This document shows positions 1-10,954 of a DNA stretch of 64,000 nt, piece by piece. This stretch comes from an uncultured Collinsella sp. (GTDB lineage Bacteria; Actinomycetota; Coriobacteriia; Coriobacteriales; Coriobacteriaceae): positions 124,001 to 188,000 of the forward strand of contig CAKUFD010000003.1 in assembly GCA_934647195.1 (NCBI GenBank). The letters are read 5' to 3'. The notes beneath the pieces were generated by a model. That model worked only from the letters and a program-made list of their open reading frames with translations, did no database searches and had not been told where the DNA came from. The position numbers and the translations under genes were made by a program. Position 1 is the first letter of the stretch. Each line of letters opens with the position of its first letter.

Positions 1-2
1 GC

Positions 3-479
3 CAAGCTTGCACCACGTTTGTGGGTCAAAACAACGGCGCTCGTCGTCACGACCGCTGTATGCGAACCCTCAAGATATGCTTCATCGAGGGCTATACGGC
101 ATACGCGATCCTCACGACGATCCTGTTGCTCTTTAACAGACAGCTGCTCTCTATCTTTAGCTCCGACCCCGCAGTGATTGATGCCGGGTCGCTGCGCGTC
201 AAGTTCATTTTGGCTACGCACCTGTTTACGATGGTGGTCGAGATCATGTCCGGCTACCTGCGCGGATATGGTTGCTCGCTGCCGCCGACAATCATCGCCC
301 TCATTTCCATCTGCGTCTTGCGCGTGCTGTGGGTGGCGTTTGTCTTCTCTGCCGACCATACCCTGTTTACGCTGCTGATGGTCTATCCCGTAAGCGTTGC
401 CGTCAACGCGCTGCTCACCATGGTGTTCACGTTCTTTATGCGCAATCACCTGGCGCGACCGGCGATTGCGGCCGCCTAG
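3..479 (+). CDS. MATE family multidrug/sodium efflux transporter, C-terminal part
   Basis: Open from the left edge of the window; about 158 residues remain. The first residues (ACTTFVGQNNGAR) match the conserved FVGQNxGA segment of MATE exporters, which extrude cationic drugs or metabolites using a Na+ or H+ gradient. At least three hydrophobic membrane segments follow (around GYTAYAILTTILLLF, LFTMVVEIMSGYLRGYG and TLLMVYPVSVAVNALLTMVFTFF). The N-terminal half lies outside the window, so substrate and start cannot be judged. The gene ends with TAG at 477-479 and no clear terminator follows. Confidence 0.85.
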   Translation, partial: QACTTFVGQNNGARRHDRCMRTLKICFIEGYTAYAILTTILLLFNRQLLSIFSSDPAVIDAGSLRVKFILATHLFTMVVEIMSGYLRGYGCSLPPTIIALISICVLRVLWVAFVFSADHTLFTLLMVYPVSVAVNALLTMVFTFFMRNHLARPAIAAA

Positions 480-577
480 CGCGAACACCGTCTCGTTTCC
501 TTTGCTCGGTTTCAAAGGTGATTGTTGATGCATGCGTAATGTAGCGTGAAGAATCTGGTAGGGGAAATATGGGGCTG

Positions 578-606
578 TTGTTCCGCAACGCCAAGCGCGG
601 TATACT
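578..606 (+). promoter_or_regulatory. Predicted sigma-A-type promoter of tatA
   Basis: TTGTTC (578-583), a 17-bp spacer and TATACT (601-606), ending 38 bp before the tatA start codon. Placement and spacing are textbook; no experimental support. Confidence 0.55.
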
Positions 607-644
607 TCCATCTGCTTGTTTGCAAAACACTGGGAGGAAACCAT

Positions 645-905
645 ATGTTCCCTAAGGGTATGGAATGGATCGTCATTCTCATCGTTGCACTGCTGATCTT
701 TGGGCCTAAGAACCTCCCGAAGCTCGGCAAGTCCCTCGGCTCCACGGTCAAGAACATCCGTGAGGGTATGGAGAGCGACGAGGCCTCCAAGGACGACGAG
801 CCTGTTGTCGCCGAGGAAGACGCGGATGACGACGCCGAGATTCGCGAGCTCGAGGCCAAGCTCGCTGCCGCCAAGAAGAAGAAGGAAGACGGCGACGCTG
901 AGTAA
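645..905 (+). CDS. tatA: Twin-arginine translocase subunit TatA/TatE family
   Basis: An 86-residue protein with the TatA architecture: a short N-terminus, one transmembrane helix (WIVILIVALLIFG, residues ~6-18), the FGPKxLPKLGKSLG hinge/amphipathic helix, then a long acidic and Lys-rich cytoplasmic tail. TatA forms the pore-like part of the Tat system that exports folded proteins across the membrane. The ATG at 645 follows GGGAGG at suitable spacing; the same frame is open from 546 but that extension is not TatA-like. No tatC lies next to it in this window. Ends in a hairpin terminator. Confidence 0.9.
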   Translation: MFPKGMEWIVILIVALLIFGPKNLPKLGKSLGSTVKNIREGMESDEASKDDEPVVAEEDADDDAEIRELEAKLAAAKKKKEDGDAE

Positions 906-935
906 TTTCCGCCCTGTTGTTGCGGGGTGATCTTC

Positions 936-968
936 GACCGGCTTACCCCTAGGGCCAGCCGGTCTTTT
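936..968 (+). terminator. Rho-independent terminator after tatA
   Basis: GACCGGCT and AGCCGGTC form an 8-bp stem followed by a short T-rich tail. Confidence 0.75.
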
Positions 969-1020
969 CTGTGTATAGGTGGCGGATTCGCCACACGTGA
1001 GATGCAAGGAGTTTGTGCGC

Positions 1021-1494
1021 ATGGATGCAAGCGAGATCGTACTGACAGCCGAAGGCCGCCAGAAGCTCATGGAGGAGCTCGCCTGGCGCGAGGGCGATAA
1101 GAGCAAGGAGATCATCGAGCACATCAAGGAAGCGCGCGCCTTTGGCGACCTTTCCGAGAACTCCGAGTACGATGCCGCTAAGGAAGAGCAGGCCAAGAAC
1201 GCCGCCCGTATCGCCGAGATTCAAGCCATTCTTGCCAACGCTCAGGACGCCGGCACCTCCCTGCACGGTCTGACCGTTTCCATTGGCTGCACCGTCGCCC
1301 TGGTTGATGCCGATGGCGTTGCCACCGATGTCACCCTCGTGGGTACCACCGAGACCAACGTGCTGGAGCACAAGATTTCCAACGAGTCTCCCGTGGGCCG
1401 TGCGATCATCGGTCATGCCGAGGGCGAGACCGTCGAGGTCGTGACCCCGTCCGGCAAGACCCGCACCTACACCATCACCAAGATTTCCCGCTAA
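1021..1494 (+). CDS. greA: Transcription elongation factor GreA
   Basis: A 157-residue protein of normal GreA length. The N-terminal coiled coil (about residues 1-75) carries the acidic tip and the typical ARAFGDLSENSEYDAAKEEQ stretch; the C-terminal FKBP-like domain (IGCTVALVD to TYTITKISR) follows. GreA enters the RNA polymerase secondary channel and stimulates transcript cleavage in stalled complexes. The start at 1021 is chosen because AAGGAG (1006-1011) lies 9 bp upstream; a GTG at 979 would only add residues unlike the family. Separated from lysS by a terminator. Confidence 0.95.
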   Translation: MDASEIVLTAEGRQKLMEELAWREGDKSKEIIEHIKEARAFGDLSENSEYDAAKEEQAKNAARIAEIQAILANAQDAGTSLHGLTVSIGCTVALVDADGVATDVTLVGTTETNVLEHKISNESPVGRAIIGHAEGETVEVVTPSGKTRTYTITKISR

Positions 1495-1517
1495 ACCGCG
1501 GGCATCAGTATGTAATG

Positions 1518-1552
1518 GCTCCCGGGGGATACCGATCCTACGGGAGCTTTTT
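1518..1552 (+). terminator. Rho-independent terminator after greA
   Basis: GCTCCCG/CGGGAGC stem followed by five T residues, ending 23 bp before the lysS start. Confidence 0.85.
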
Positions 1553-1575
1553 CGCGTTATATAGGAGTGCAGCCG

Positions 1576-3528
1576 ATGTCAGAGAATCAGACCGAAACCC
1601 CCGTTGCCGACACGCTCAACGACGAGCGTGCCCGCCGCCTTGCCGACCGTGAGGCCCTGTATGCCGCCGGTCAGAACCCGTATCCTGAGCATTCCGATGT
1701 CGAGGATTACGTTGCCGATATCGAGGCCAAGTATGCTGACCTTGCCGACGGCGAGGACACGACCGACGTCGTGAAGATCGGTGGCCGCGTGGTTGCCAAG
1801 CGTGGCCAGGGCAAGATCATGTTCATCGTGCTGCGCGACCCGACGGGCGATATCCAGCTCTTCTGCCGTATCAACGACATGAACGAGGACGACTGGAAGC
1901 TCCTGCGCAAGCTCGACCTGGGCGACATCGTGGGCGTTGAGGGCGTTGTGGTGCGCACCCAGCGTGGCCAGCTTTCCGTGGCCCCTCGCTCCCTTACACT
2001 TCTTGCCAAGGCCGTTCGCCCGCTGCCCGAGAAGTTCCACGGTCTTTCCGACAAGGAGACCCGTTATCGCCAGCGCTATGTCGACCTGATTGTCAACGAG
2101 GACGTGCGCGAGACCTTCCGCAAGCGCTCCGCCATCGTCTCCGCCTTCCGTCGCTACATGGAGGCCGATGGCTTCATGGAGGTCGAGACCCCGATCCTGC
2201 AGACCATCCAGGGCGGCGCTACGGCCAAGCCGTTCATTACGCACTTTAATGCGCTGAACCAGGAGAATTACTTGCGCATCGCTACCGAGCTGCACCTCAA
2301 GCGCCTGCTTGTGGGCGGTTTTGAGCGCGTGTTCGAGATCGGTCGCATCTTCCGTAACGAGGGCATGGACCTCACGCACAACCCCGAGTTCACCACCATG
2401 GAGGCATACCGCGCCTTCTCCGATCTTGAGGGCATGAAAGAGCTGTGCGAGGGCGTCATCAAGGCTGCAAACGCTGCGGTGAACGATTCCGAGCAAATCG
2501 AGTACCAGGGCCAGATCATCGACCTTTCCGGCACCTGGCCGAGCCGTCCCATGTCCGACATCGTCTCCGACGTGCTGGGCTACAAGGTGACAATCGACAC
2601 TCCTGCCGAGGAGCTCGCCGCTGCTGCCCGCGAGCGCGGCATTGAGGTCAAGCCCGAGTGGACGAGCGGCAAGCTCATCGCCGAGATCTACGACGAGCTG
2701 GGCGAGGAGACCATCGTCAACCCCACCTTCGTGTGCGATTACCCCATCGAGGTCAGCCCGCTTGCCAAGCGCTTTGAGGATGATCCGCGCCTGACGCATC
2801 GCTTTGAGCTGGTCATTGCCGGCCATGAGTATGCCAACGCCTTCTCCGAGCTCAACGACCCGGTCGATCAGGCCGAGCGTTTCCGCAAGCAGGTGGAGGA
2901 GAAGTTCGCCGGCGACGACGAGGCAATGGAGTACGACGAGGACTACGTGCGCGCCCTCGAGTACGGCATGCCTCCCGCAGGTGGCATCGGCATTGGCATG
3001 GACCGCGTGATCATGCTGCTCACCAACTCCGCGAGCATCCGCGACGTCCTGCTGTTCCCGCACATGAAGCCCGAGGGCGGCTCCAAGGGTCCCAAGCCCG
3101 CTGTCGCTTCTGCCGAGGGCTCGTTCGTCGAGGCTCCGAAGGTCTCCACTATCGACTACTCCAAGGTCGTTGTAGAGCCGCTTTACGAGGACATGGTCGA
3201 CTTCGATACCTTTATCAAGTCCGATTTCCGCGTGGTGAAAGTTAAGGCCTGCGAGGCGGTCAAGAAGAGCAAGAAGCTGCTGAGCTTCGTGCTTGACGAC
3301 GGCTCCGGCACCGACCGCGTCATCCTTTCTGGCATCCACGGCTACTATGAGCCCGAGGACCTGGTAGGTAAGACGCTCGTTGCCATCACCAACCTCCCGC
3401 CGCGTAAGATGATGGGCATCGATTCGTGCGGCATGCTCATCAGTGCCGTGCACGCCGAGGGCGACGAGCAGCGTCTGAACCTCCTGCAGCTCGACCCGAG
3501 CATCCCCGCAGGCGCCAAGCTCTGCTAA
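1576..3528 (+). CDS. lysS: Lysine--tRNA ligase (class II) with C-terminal tRNA-binding OB domain
   Basis: A 650-residue lysyl-tRNA synthetase, about 150 residues longer than usual. Order: N-terminal OB-fold anticodon domain (~60-165), class II catalytic core (FRNEGMDLTHNPEFT motif 2; GIGIGMDRV motif 3, near residue 470), then a linker rich in Gly/Lys/Pro and an extra domain from about residue 535 (DFRVVKVKACEAVKKSKKLL to the end). The extra domain resembles the EMAPII/Trbp111-type tRNA-binding domain normally found at the C-terminus of MetRS. It charges tRNA-Lys for translation. ATG 1576 has AGGAG at 1563-1567; the upstream GTG overlaps this site and is rejected. Confidence 0.95.
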   Translation: MSENQTETPVADTLNDERARRLADREALYAAGQNPYPEHSDVEDYVADIEAKYADLADGEDTTDVVKIGGRVVAKRGQGKIMFIVLRDPTGDIQLFCRINDMNEDDWKLLRKLDLGDIVGVEGVVVRTQRGQLSVAPRSLTLLAKAVRPLPEKFHGLSDKETRYRQRYVDLIVNEDVRETFRKRSAIVSAFRRYMEADGFMEVETPILQTIQGGATAKPFITHFNALNQENYLRIATELHLKRLLVGGFERVFEIGRIFRNEGMDLTHNPEFTTMEAYRAFSDLEGMKELCEGVIKAANAAVNDSEQIEYQGQIIDLSGTWPSRPMSDIVSDVLGYKVTIDTPAEELAAAARERGIEVKPEWTSGKLIAEIYDELGEETIVNPTFVCDYPIEVSPLAKRFEDDPRLTHRFELVIAGHEYANAFSELNDPVDQAERFRKQVEEKFAGDDEAMEYDEDYVRALEYGMPPAGGIGIGMDRVIMLLTNSASIRDVLLFPHMKPEGGSKGPKPAVASAEGSFVEAPKVSTIDYSKVVVEPLYEDMVDFDTFIKSDFRVVKVKACEAVKKSKKLLSFVLDDGSGTDRVILSGIHGYYEPEDLVGKTLVAITNLPPRKMMGIDSCGMLISAVHAEGDEQRLNLLQLDPSIPAGAKLC

Positions 3529-3551
3529 ACGAGCAACAACATGATGTGAAC

Positions 3552-3585
3552 GAGGCATCGGCTTTTGCGGCCGGTGCCTCTTTTT
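3552..3585 (+). terminator. Rho-independent terminator after lysS
   Basis: GAGGCATCGGC / GCCGGTGCCTC stem with G-U pairing, loop TTTTGCG, then five T residues. Confidence 0.85.
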
Positions 3586-3732
3586 ACAATAAAGATGCAG
3601 GTAGAGTTGGTGTTTCTACACAAAGGAAGGATTGGCTCAGCAGGCTCCATAAACTCTACGCTTACGAAGCGGTTCCTTTTCGTGCTAGGCTGATTCCACC
3701 ACATAAGTAGTCGCAGACGCATGCACGTGCAG

Positions 3733-3777
3733 GCGGGCGAGATGAAGTTTTACAAGCTCCATCTCGCCCGCTTTTTT
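3733..3777 (+). terminator. Second hairpin terminator upstream of the DUF2798 gene
   Basis: A perfect 12-bp stem (GCGGGCGAGATG / CATCTCGCCCGC) followed by six T residues, 148 bp beyond the lysS terminator and 36 bp before the next start codon. It implies a short transcript between the two terminators, or an attenuator in the leader of the next gene. I see no tRNA-like fold or ORF in 3586-3732. Confidence 0.75.
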
Positions 3778-3812
3778 GTTGCGACAAGAAAAGAGAAAGG
3801 AACTCCCTCTTT

Positions 3813-4406
3813 ATGCCTATCAACAAACGAGAAAGCTTGCTGTTCACCTTCATCATGTGCTTTTGCATGGTTTTATGGATGAGTGTCTATAACGTCGCTT
3901 TGCAGCACGGAGTCATTAACGGCGAGGTTATTGCCGACGCATGGCTCGGTTTCCCCGTTGCCTACATCTTTGCCATGTGCTGTGACTGGTTCGTGGCGAG
4001 CCCACTTGCCAAAGGTTTCGCCTTTACGCATCTGGTGACGCCGGGCAAGAGCTCGCCGCGCGCCATGACGCTCGCCGTGAGCTCTTGCATGGTTGTGCCC
4101 ATGGTGATCATCATGTCGCTCTATGGTGCCTGCGAGGGGCTGTTCCATATGCCCGGCGGCCCGCTTGCCAACATGGCAATGCTGCCGATGATGTGGCTCG
4201 TCAACATTCCCCGCAACTTCATCATGGCCTTGCCCTGGAACCTGCTTGTCGCCGGTCCGTTCGCGCGCTTTGTTTTCCGTCGTGCGTTCCCGATGGGCAC
4301 GATCTTTGCCGAGCCCCATATGGAGCTTGTCTCTTTCCCAGGTGCGGCCGTCGATGGCGAGGAGCGCGATGAGACTGCAACGCCGGATGCTGTGCTTGAG
4401 GCATAA
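3813..4406 (+). CDS. DUF2798-domain membrane protein
   Basis: A 197-residue integral membrane protein with four predicted hydrophobic helices in two repeats. Each repeat carries a similar F..V....W and N..R/P pattern (FTFIMCFCMVLWMSVYN near the start; PMMWLVNIPRNFIMALPWN in the second half). This matches DUF2798, a small family of duplicated two-helix membrane proteins of unknown function. The C-terminal ~35 residues are polar and probably cytoplasmic. The gene stands alone between two terminators. No biochemical role can be assigned. Confidence 0.75.
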   Translation: MPINKRESLLFTFIMCFCMVLWMSVYNVALQHGVINGEVIADAWLGFPVAYIFAMCCDWFVASPLAKGFAFTHLVTPGKSSPRAMTLAVSSCMVVPMVIIMSLYGACEGLFHMPGGPLANMAMLPMMWLVNIPRNFIMALPWNLLVAGPFARFVFRRAFPMGTIFAEPHMELVSFPGAAVDGEERDETATPDAVLEA

Positions 4407-4438
4407 AGCAAGCGCTAGAACAGAGCAATTTGCCCAGT

Positions 4439-4465
4439 AAGCCACCTGCAAGGGTGGCTTTTTTA
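4439..4465 (+). terminator. Rho-independent terminator after DUF2798 gene
   Basis: AAGCCACC / GGTGGCTT stem followed by a run of T. Confidence 0.8.
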
Positions 4466-4587
4466 GCACTGTGAAAGATGAACTATCGGATTCCGTTATC
4501 ATTAACCATGGTATGGGTAAAGAAGACTGAGCGCCGGCAACGGTGCCTGAGTTTGTTTACAACTTCTAGCATGTTAGAGGTTTGCAT

Positions 4588-7224
<2,637 letters not shown>

Positions 7225-7253
7225 TGTGCATGAAACATACGGGCTTATGAAGG

Positions 7254-7291
7254 CGGGCCCCGAGGAGATAGATCCTCGGGGCCCGTTTTTT
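7254..7291 (+). terminator. Rho-independent terminator after clpC
   Basis: A 13-bp GC-rich stem (CGGGCCCCGAGGA / TCCTCGGGGCCCG) followed by TTTTTT. Confidence 0.9.
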
Positions 7292-7478
7292 GCCCGGGTC
7301 TCGGGCACATGATTTCCCTGCTCTCGTTGCCATGTCGTAGGCGTTTTAAAAGAAAAGCATGGTATTTGTAGGCGTTGATAGGGGAGCGGGAGCATTCGTG
7401 TAACAATAGATTGGTATGCCGGAATCGATGTTCGGCACAAGCTCTCTAGCACTTCTGCCGGGACATGGAGGCGGACTA

Positions 7479-8540
7479 TTGGAAAACGAGACGTTTAAGC
7501 CAACGCTGAAGGATGCAATTCGTCTGACAGCGCCGGGACAACCGCTGCGCACGGCACTCGACATGATTATCGCAGGTCATCTGGGCGCTCTCATTTGCGT
7601 GGGCGACTCCGAAAACGTGCTCAACGCGGGCAACGACGGCTTTCCGCTCAACATCTCGTTTACCTCAAACCGTCTGTTCGAGCTTTCCAAGATGGATGGT
7701 GCCATCGTTATCGACGGCGACCTTACGCAGATCCTGCGCGCGAACTTCCACCTCAATCCCGATCCTTCGCTATCCACGAGTGAAACGGGCATGCGCCACC
7801 GTACTGCGGCGCGCATGTCGATTCTCACCGACGCAATCGTTATCTCCGTGTCCGAGCGTCGCGCTGTGGTGAATGTTTACGTGCACGGCAAGTCGTATCA
7901 GATCCAGCCCATCGCCGACCTCATGGGTTCGGTGAGCCAGCTGGTGGGCACGCTGCAGACCACGCGCAGCTCGCTCGATCGCTCGCTGCTGCGCTTGACG
8001 GCGCTCGAGCTGGACGACTACGTTACGCTCGCAGACATCACCGGCATCTTCTCGAGCTTTGAGATTTTGCAGCAAGCAAAGCAGGAACTGGAGATTTGCA
8101 TCGAGAAGCTGGGTACGCGCGGCAAGCTCGTGCGCATGCAGCTCGAGCAGCTTGCGGGCGATACCATCGATACCGAATACGACCTGATGATTCGTGACTA
8201 CGCGTCCGAGTCTTCCGAGGACAACGCGCGTGCTATCCGCCAGCGTTTTGCCGAAATGTCCGCATCCGACCTCTCTAATCCCAAGCGCGTGGCCGAGGTC
8301 TTGGGCTTCGACGATCTGGACGAGGACTCGGTCATGACTCCGCTGGGTCTGCGTACGCTCTCGCGCGTCTCGGTGGTGCGCGACGGCGTGGCCGAGAAGA
8401 TCGTGGACGAGTACGGCTCGCTGCAGGAGCTGATGGGCGACATCAAGAAGGACCCGGAGCGCTTGGGCGACTTTGGCGTCAACAACCCGGCGATTCTCGC
8501 CGATTCGCTCGCGCGTATGCATGGCAAGCGGGAGGGCTAG
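7479..8540 (+). CDS. disA: DNA integrity scanning diadenylate cyclase DisA
   Basis: A 353-residue protein from a TTG start with GGAGG at 7467-7471. The start matches the usual DisA N-terminus (a charged stretch, then LRLTAPGQPLR-type sequence); the ATG at 7416 would add 21 unrelated residues and has no good SD. The DAC domain shows the catalytic DGA (MDGAIVIDG) and RHR (GMRHRTAARMS) motifs that condense two ATP into c-di-AMP. A linker helical region and a C-terminal helix-hairpin-helix DNA-binding domain follow (TPLGLRTLSRVS to ELMGDIKKDPERL). DisA scans DNA for branched damage and links it to c-di-AMP levels. ispD starts 3 bp after its stop. Confidence 0.93.
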   Translation: MENETFKPTLKDAIRLTAPGQPLRTALDMIIAGHLGALICVGDSENVLNAGNDGFPLNISFTSNRLFELSKMDGAIVIDGDLTQILRANFHLNPDPSLSTSETGMRHRTAARMSILTDAIVISVSERRAVVNVYVHGKSYQIQPIADLMGSVSQLVGTLQTTRSSLDRSLLRLTALELDDYVTLADITGIFSSFEILQQAKQELEICIEKLGTRGKLVRMQLEQLAGDTIDTEYDLMIRDYASESSEDNARAIRQRFAEMSASDLSNPKRVAEVLGFDDLDEDSVMTPLGLRTLSRVSVVRDGVAEKIVDEYGSLQELMGDIKKDPERLGDFGVNNPAILADSLARMHGKREG

Positions 8541-8543
8541 AAA

Positions 8544-9290
8544 ATGAGTTCGGTATGCGCGGTGGTCGTGGCCGGTGGTTGCGGCGCTCGCTTTGGGAAC
8601 CCTGGCGGCAAGCAGCTGGTAAACGTTGCTGGAAAGCCGCTGATGACCTGGTCTATCAGGGCTTTTGATCGCTCTGCGTTTGTGAGCCACATCGTGGTGG
8701 TGTGTCCGGCCGAGAAGATGGACGAGATGCGTCGCCAGGCGATCGACCCCTACAACTTTGTCACGCCCATCACGTTTGCAGAGGCCGGAAAGACGCGTCA
8801 GGATTCCACGCGTTCCGGTGTCGAGGCTGTTCCTGCAGGCTACGAGTACGTGGCGATTCACGACGCGGCGCGCCCGCTTATCACAGCAGAGGTTATCGAC
8901 CGCGCTATCTGCTCGCTGCGCTGCGAGTCGGGCATCGACGGTGTGGTGTGCGGCCAGGCGGCTATCGACACGCTCAAGGTCGTTGATGGCAATCGCATTG
9001 TGGAGACGCCGTCGCGCAGCCGCTATTGGGCCGCGCAGACGCCGCAGATCTTTGCGCTCGAGACCATGCGACGTGCCCATGCTGCAGCTCTGGCCGATGG
9101 CTTTGTGGGTACCGACGACTCCTCGCTTGTGGAGCGCATGGGTGGCCGTGTGCTGTGCGTCGATAGCCCACGCGACAACCTCAAGGTAACGGTGCCCGAG
9201 GACCTGCGCCCGGTGACGGCGATCCTCCTCGGTCGCATGAGCGACGCCGATGCCATGCAAAACACCGGCATCCTTACCCCGCTCCCCTAA
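8544..9290 (+). CDS. ispD: 2-C-methyl-D-erythritol 4-phosphate cytidylyltransferase IspD
   Basis: A 248-residue nucleotidyltransferase starting with the CTP-binding loop VVVAGGCGARFG...GKQLVNVAGKPLM. The conserved IHDAARPLI and GQAAIDTLKVV/ETPSR...AAQTPQIF segments of IspD are present. It makes CDP-ME in the non-mevalonate isoprenoid pathway. Co-transcribed with disA (3-bp gap), a common actinobacterial neighbour. The C-terminal ~15 residues (DADAMQNTGILTPLP) extend beyond the family core. No ispF is fused or adjacent. Confidence 0.92.
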   Translation: MSSVCAVVVAGGCGARFGNPGGKQLVNVAGKPLMTWSIRAFDRSAFVSHIVVVCPAEKMDEMRRQAIDPYNFVTPITFAEAGKTRQDSTRSGVEAVPAGYEYVAIHDAARPLITAEVIDRAICSLRCESGIDGVVCGQAAIDTLKVVDGNRIVETPSRSRYWAAQTPQIFALETMRRAHAAALADGFVGTDDSSLVERMGGRVLCVDSPRDNLKVTVPEDLRPVTAILLGRMSDADAMQNTGILTPLP

Positions 9291-9295
9291 AAAAC

Positions 9296-9327
9296 GTGAC
9301 AAAAAGTCGTCAGGTTTATTTCGTCAC
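9296..9327 (+). repeat. 32-bp dispersed palindromic repeat, copy A
   Basis: Arms GTGACAAAAA...TTTCGTCAC around the conserved core CAGGTTTATT, 5 bp after the ispD stop and in the same orientation. Followed by the extension ATCTTCAC. One of five copies in the window. Confidence 0.85.
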
Positions 9328-9397
9328 ATCTTCACAACTCCTCCATATTCATAGGCCTTGGCGTGGCTGCGAGATGATCCGTGCCACTTGATGGGGC

Positions 9398-9425
9398 TTG
9401 ACAGCAACGGGTACATCGCTATAAG
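9398..9425 (+). promoter_or_regulatory. Predicted promoter of the Nramp gene
   Basis: TTGACA (9398-9403), 16-bp spacer, TATAAG (9420-9425), ending 31 bp before the ATG. Strong match to the housekeeping consensus. Confidence 0.65.
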
Positions 9426-9440
9426 TTAACCAGAGCTAAC
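9425..9440. promoter_or_regulatory. Candidate metalloregulator (DtxR/MntR-type) operator
   Basis: GTTAACCAGAGCTAAC is an imperfect palindrome (GTTA-C-N4-G-TAAC). It begins at the last base of the -10 box and covers the expected transcription start. Its half-sites resemble the GTTAG/CTAAC halves of DtxR-family operators. Repression by Mn2+/Fe2+ is inferred from position and from the metal-transporter gene behind it. Confidence 0.4.
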
Positions 9441-9456
9441 AACAAAGCGAGGACCT

Positions 9457-10746
9457 ATGAATCAGCCGCCTTCATCAACCTCAAACGCACGCTGCCAATT
9501 ACATCGACGCCTGTTTGGGTCGCACCACACCGGGCATACCGGAGGGCTTGACATATTGCGGGCAATCGGCCCCGGCCTGCTTGTAACGGTGGGTTTTATT
9601 GATCCCGGGAACTGGGCGTCAAACATGGCAGCTGGCTCTCAATTTGGCTATAGCCTTCTATGGGTTGTAACCCTCTCGACTGTCATGCTCATCGTTCTGC
9701 AGCACAATGCCGCGCATTTGGGAATCGTGACAGGCGAGTGCCTGGCAGAATCGGCAACACGCCATATGCCGCGCTTCCTTTCAAGATTCGTGCTGCTCTC
9801 AGCCCTTGCAGCATCGGTTGCAACAGCTATGGCCGAGATACTTGGCGGAGCCATTGCCTTGCAGATGCTCTTCGGTCTGCCGCTGCGAGCAGGTGCGATC
9901 ATTGTAGCTGTCGTGTCGCTCGTCATGCTTCTTACCAATTCGTACATGCGCGTCGAGCGCTGGATCATCGGCTTTGTATCGTTGATTGGGCTGTCCTTTT
10001 TATTCGAGATTGCTCTCGTGCACGTGGACTGGGCGAGCGCCGCCGTGGGCTGGGTCGCACCTGCGATGCCGGCGGGTTCTCCCTCCATCATCGTTTCGGT
10101 TTTGGGTGCCGTTGTGATGCCACATAACCTCTTTCTCCATTCCGAGATTATCCAAAGCCAGCGCATTAATGAGCGCGGGGACGATGCGATTGCCGAACGC
10201 CTGAGAAGCGAGTTCGTCGATACGCTCTTTTCCATGGTGGTGGGCTGGGCGATCAACAGCGCAATGGTGCTGCTGGCGGCTTCGGTCTTTTGGAAGGCCG
10301 GCACACCGGTGACCGATCTTGACCAGGCGGCATGCACGCTCGAGCCCATGCTGGGCACTGCTTCTTCAACGGTGTTTGCGTTTGCGTTACTCTTTGCGGG
10401 CGTGTCCTCGTCTATCACCGCCGGCATGGCGGCAGGAACCATCTCTGCGGGGCTAGCAGGGGAGCCGTACGATGTGCGTGACCGACACAGTTCGATTGGC
10501 GTTGTGTGCGCGTTTTTGCTGGCGCTTGCGTCGATCTTTTTCGTGCAAGACGCTTTTCAAGGTCTTGTGTGGAGCCAGGTGCTCCTTTCCTTACAGCTGC
10601 CCATCACGGTTTTTGCCCAGATAGGGCTCACGAGTTCCCCGCGTGTTATGGGGAAGTACGCAAACGGCGCAGTGTTAAAGGTCACGCTTGTGGTCATCGC
10701 GCTTATCGTCACGGTGCTCAACGCCGTGCTCCTGTTGGGGTTGTGA
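9457..10746 (+). CDS. Nramp family divalent metal (Mn2+/Fe2+) transporter
   Basis: A 429-residue protein with about 11 membrane helices. TM1 has the metal-binding DPGN motif (GFIDPGNWASN) and TM6 the MPH motif (VVMPHNLFLHSEI); together these residues form the Mn2+/Fe2+ site of proton-coupled Nramp importers. The N-terminal ~35 residues are polar and cytoplasmic. It stands as a single-gene unit behind its own promoter and candidate operator, between ispD and a convergent regulator gene. MntH is the likely functional name, but specificity cannot be told from sequence alone. Confidence 0.9.
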   Translation: MNQPPSSTSNARCQLHRRLFGSHHTGHTGGLDILRAIGPGLLVTVGFIDPGNWASNMAAGSQFGYSLLWVVTLSTVMLIVLQHNAAHLGIVTGECLAESATRHMPRFLSRFVLLSALAASVATAMAEILGGAIALQMLFGLPLRAGAIIVAVVSLVMLLTNSYMRVERWIIGFVSLIGLSFLFEIALVHVDWASAAVGWVAPAMPAGSPSIIVSVLGAVVMPHNLFLHSEIIQSQRINERGDDAIAERLRSEFVDTLFSMVVGWAINSAMVLLAASVFWKAGTPVTDLDQAACTLEPMLGTASSTVFAFALLFAGVSSSITAGMAAGTISAGLAGEPYDVRDRHSSIGVVCAFLLALASIFFVQDAFQGLVWSQVLLSLQLPITVFAQIGLTSSPRVMGKYANGAVLKVTLVVIALIVTVLNAVLLLGL

Positions 10747-10920
10747 GGGCTTTGGCGAAAGATTCTGCTGAGGGCGTGTGGATGTCCGGCGCTAGATGAC
10801 GAGCGCGCCGCCCGGCATGGCGGAATCGGGCAGGACGGCACCTGCCATTCGTCCGGGGCCGCCGGGTGCCGACAGGTGCCGTCAGGCGAACGGTAGGAAA
10901 AGGCCGGTGAAATGCAAAAT

Positions 10921-10952
10921 GTGACAAAATAAACCTGTCGACTTTTTGTCAC
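10921..10952 (-). repeat. 32-bp dispersed palindromic repeat, copy B
   Basis: Read on the minus strand it has the arms GTGACAAAAA and TTTTGTCAC around GTCGACAGGTTTATT. It lies 2 bp beyond the stop of the minus-strand IclR gene and in the same orientation. Confidence 0.85.
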
Positions 10953-10954
10953 GT

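Noticed and set aside
1579..3558. 659-codon open frame antisense to lysS
   Set aside because: High-GC shadow of a clearly conserved gene; no SD or family-like sequence.
3586..3732. tRNA gene between lysS and the DUF2798 gene
   Set aside because: No T-loop GGTTCGA-like sequence or acceptor-stem pairing found.
4500..4587. CtsR or HspR operator before clpC
   Set aside because: No GGTCAAA heptad repeat and no CTTGAGT-N7-ACTCAAG pair; only a lone TGAGT is present.
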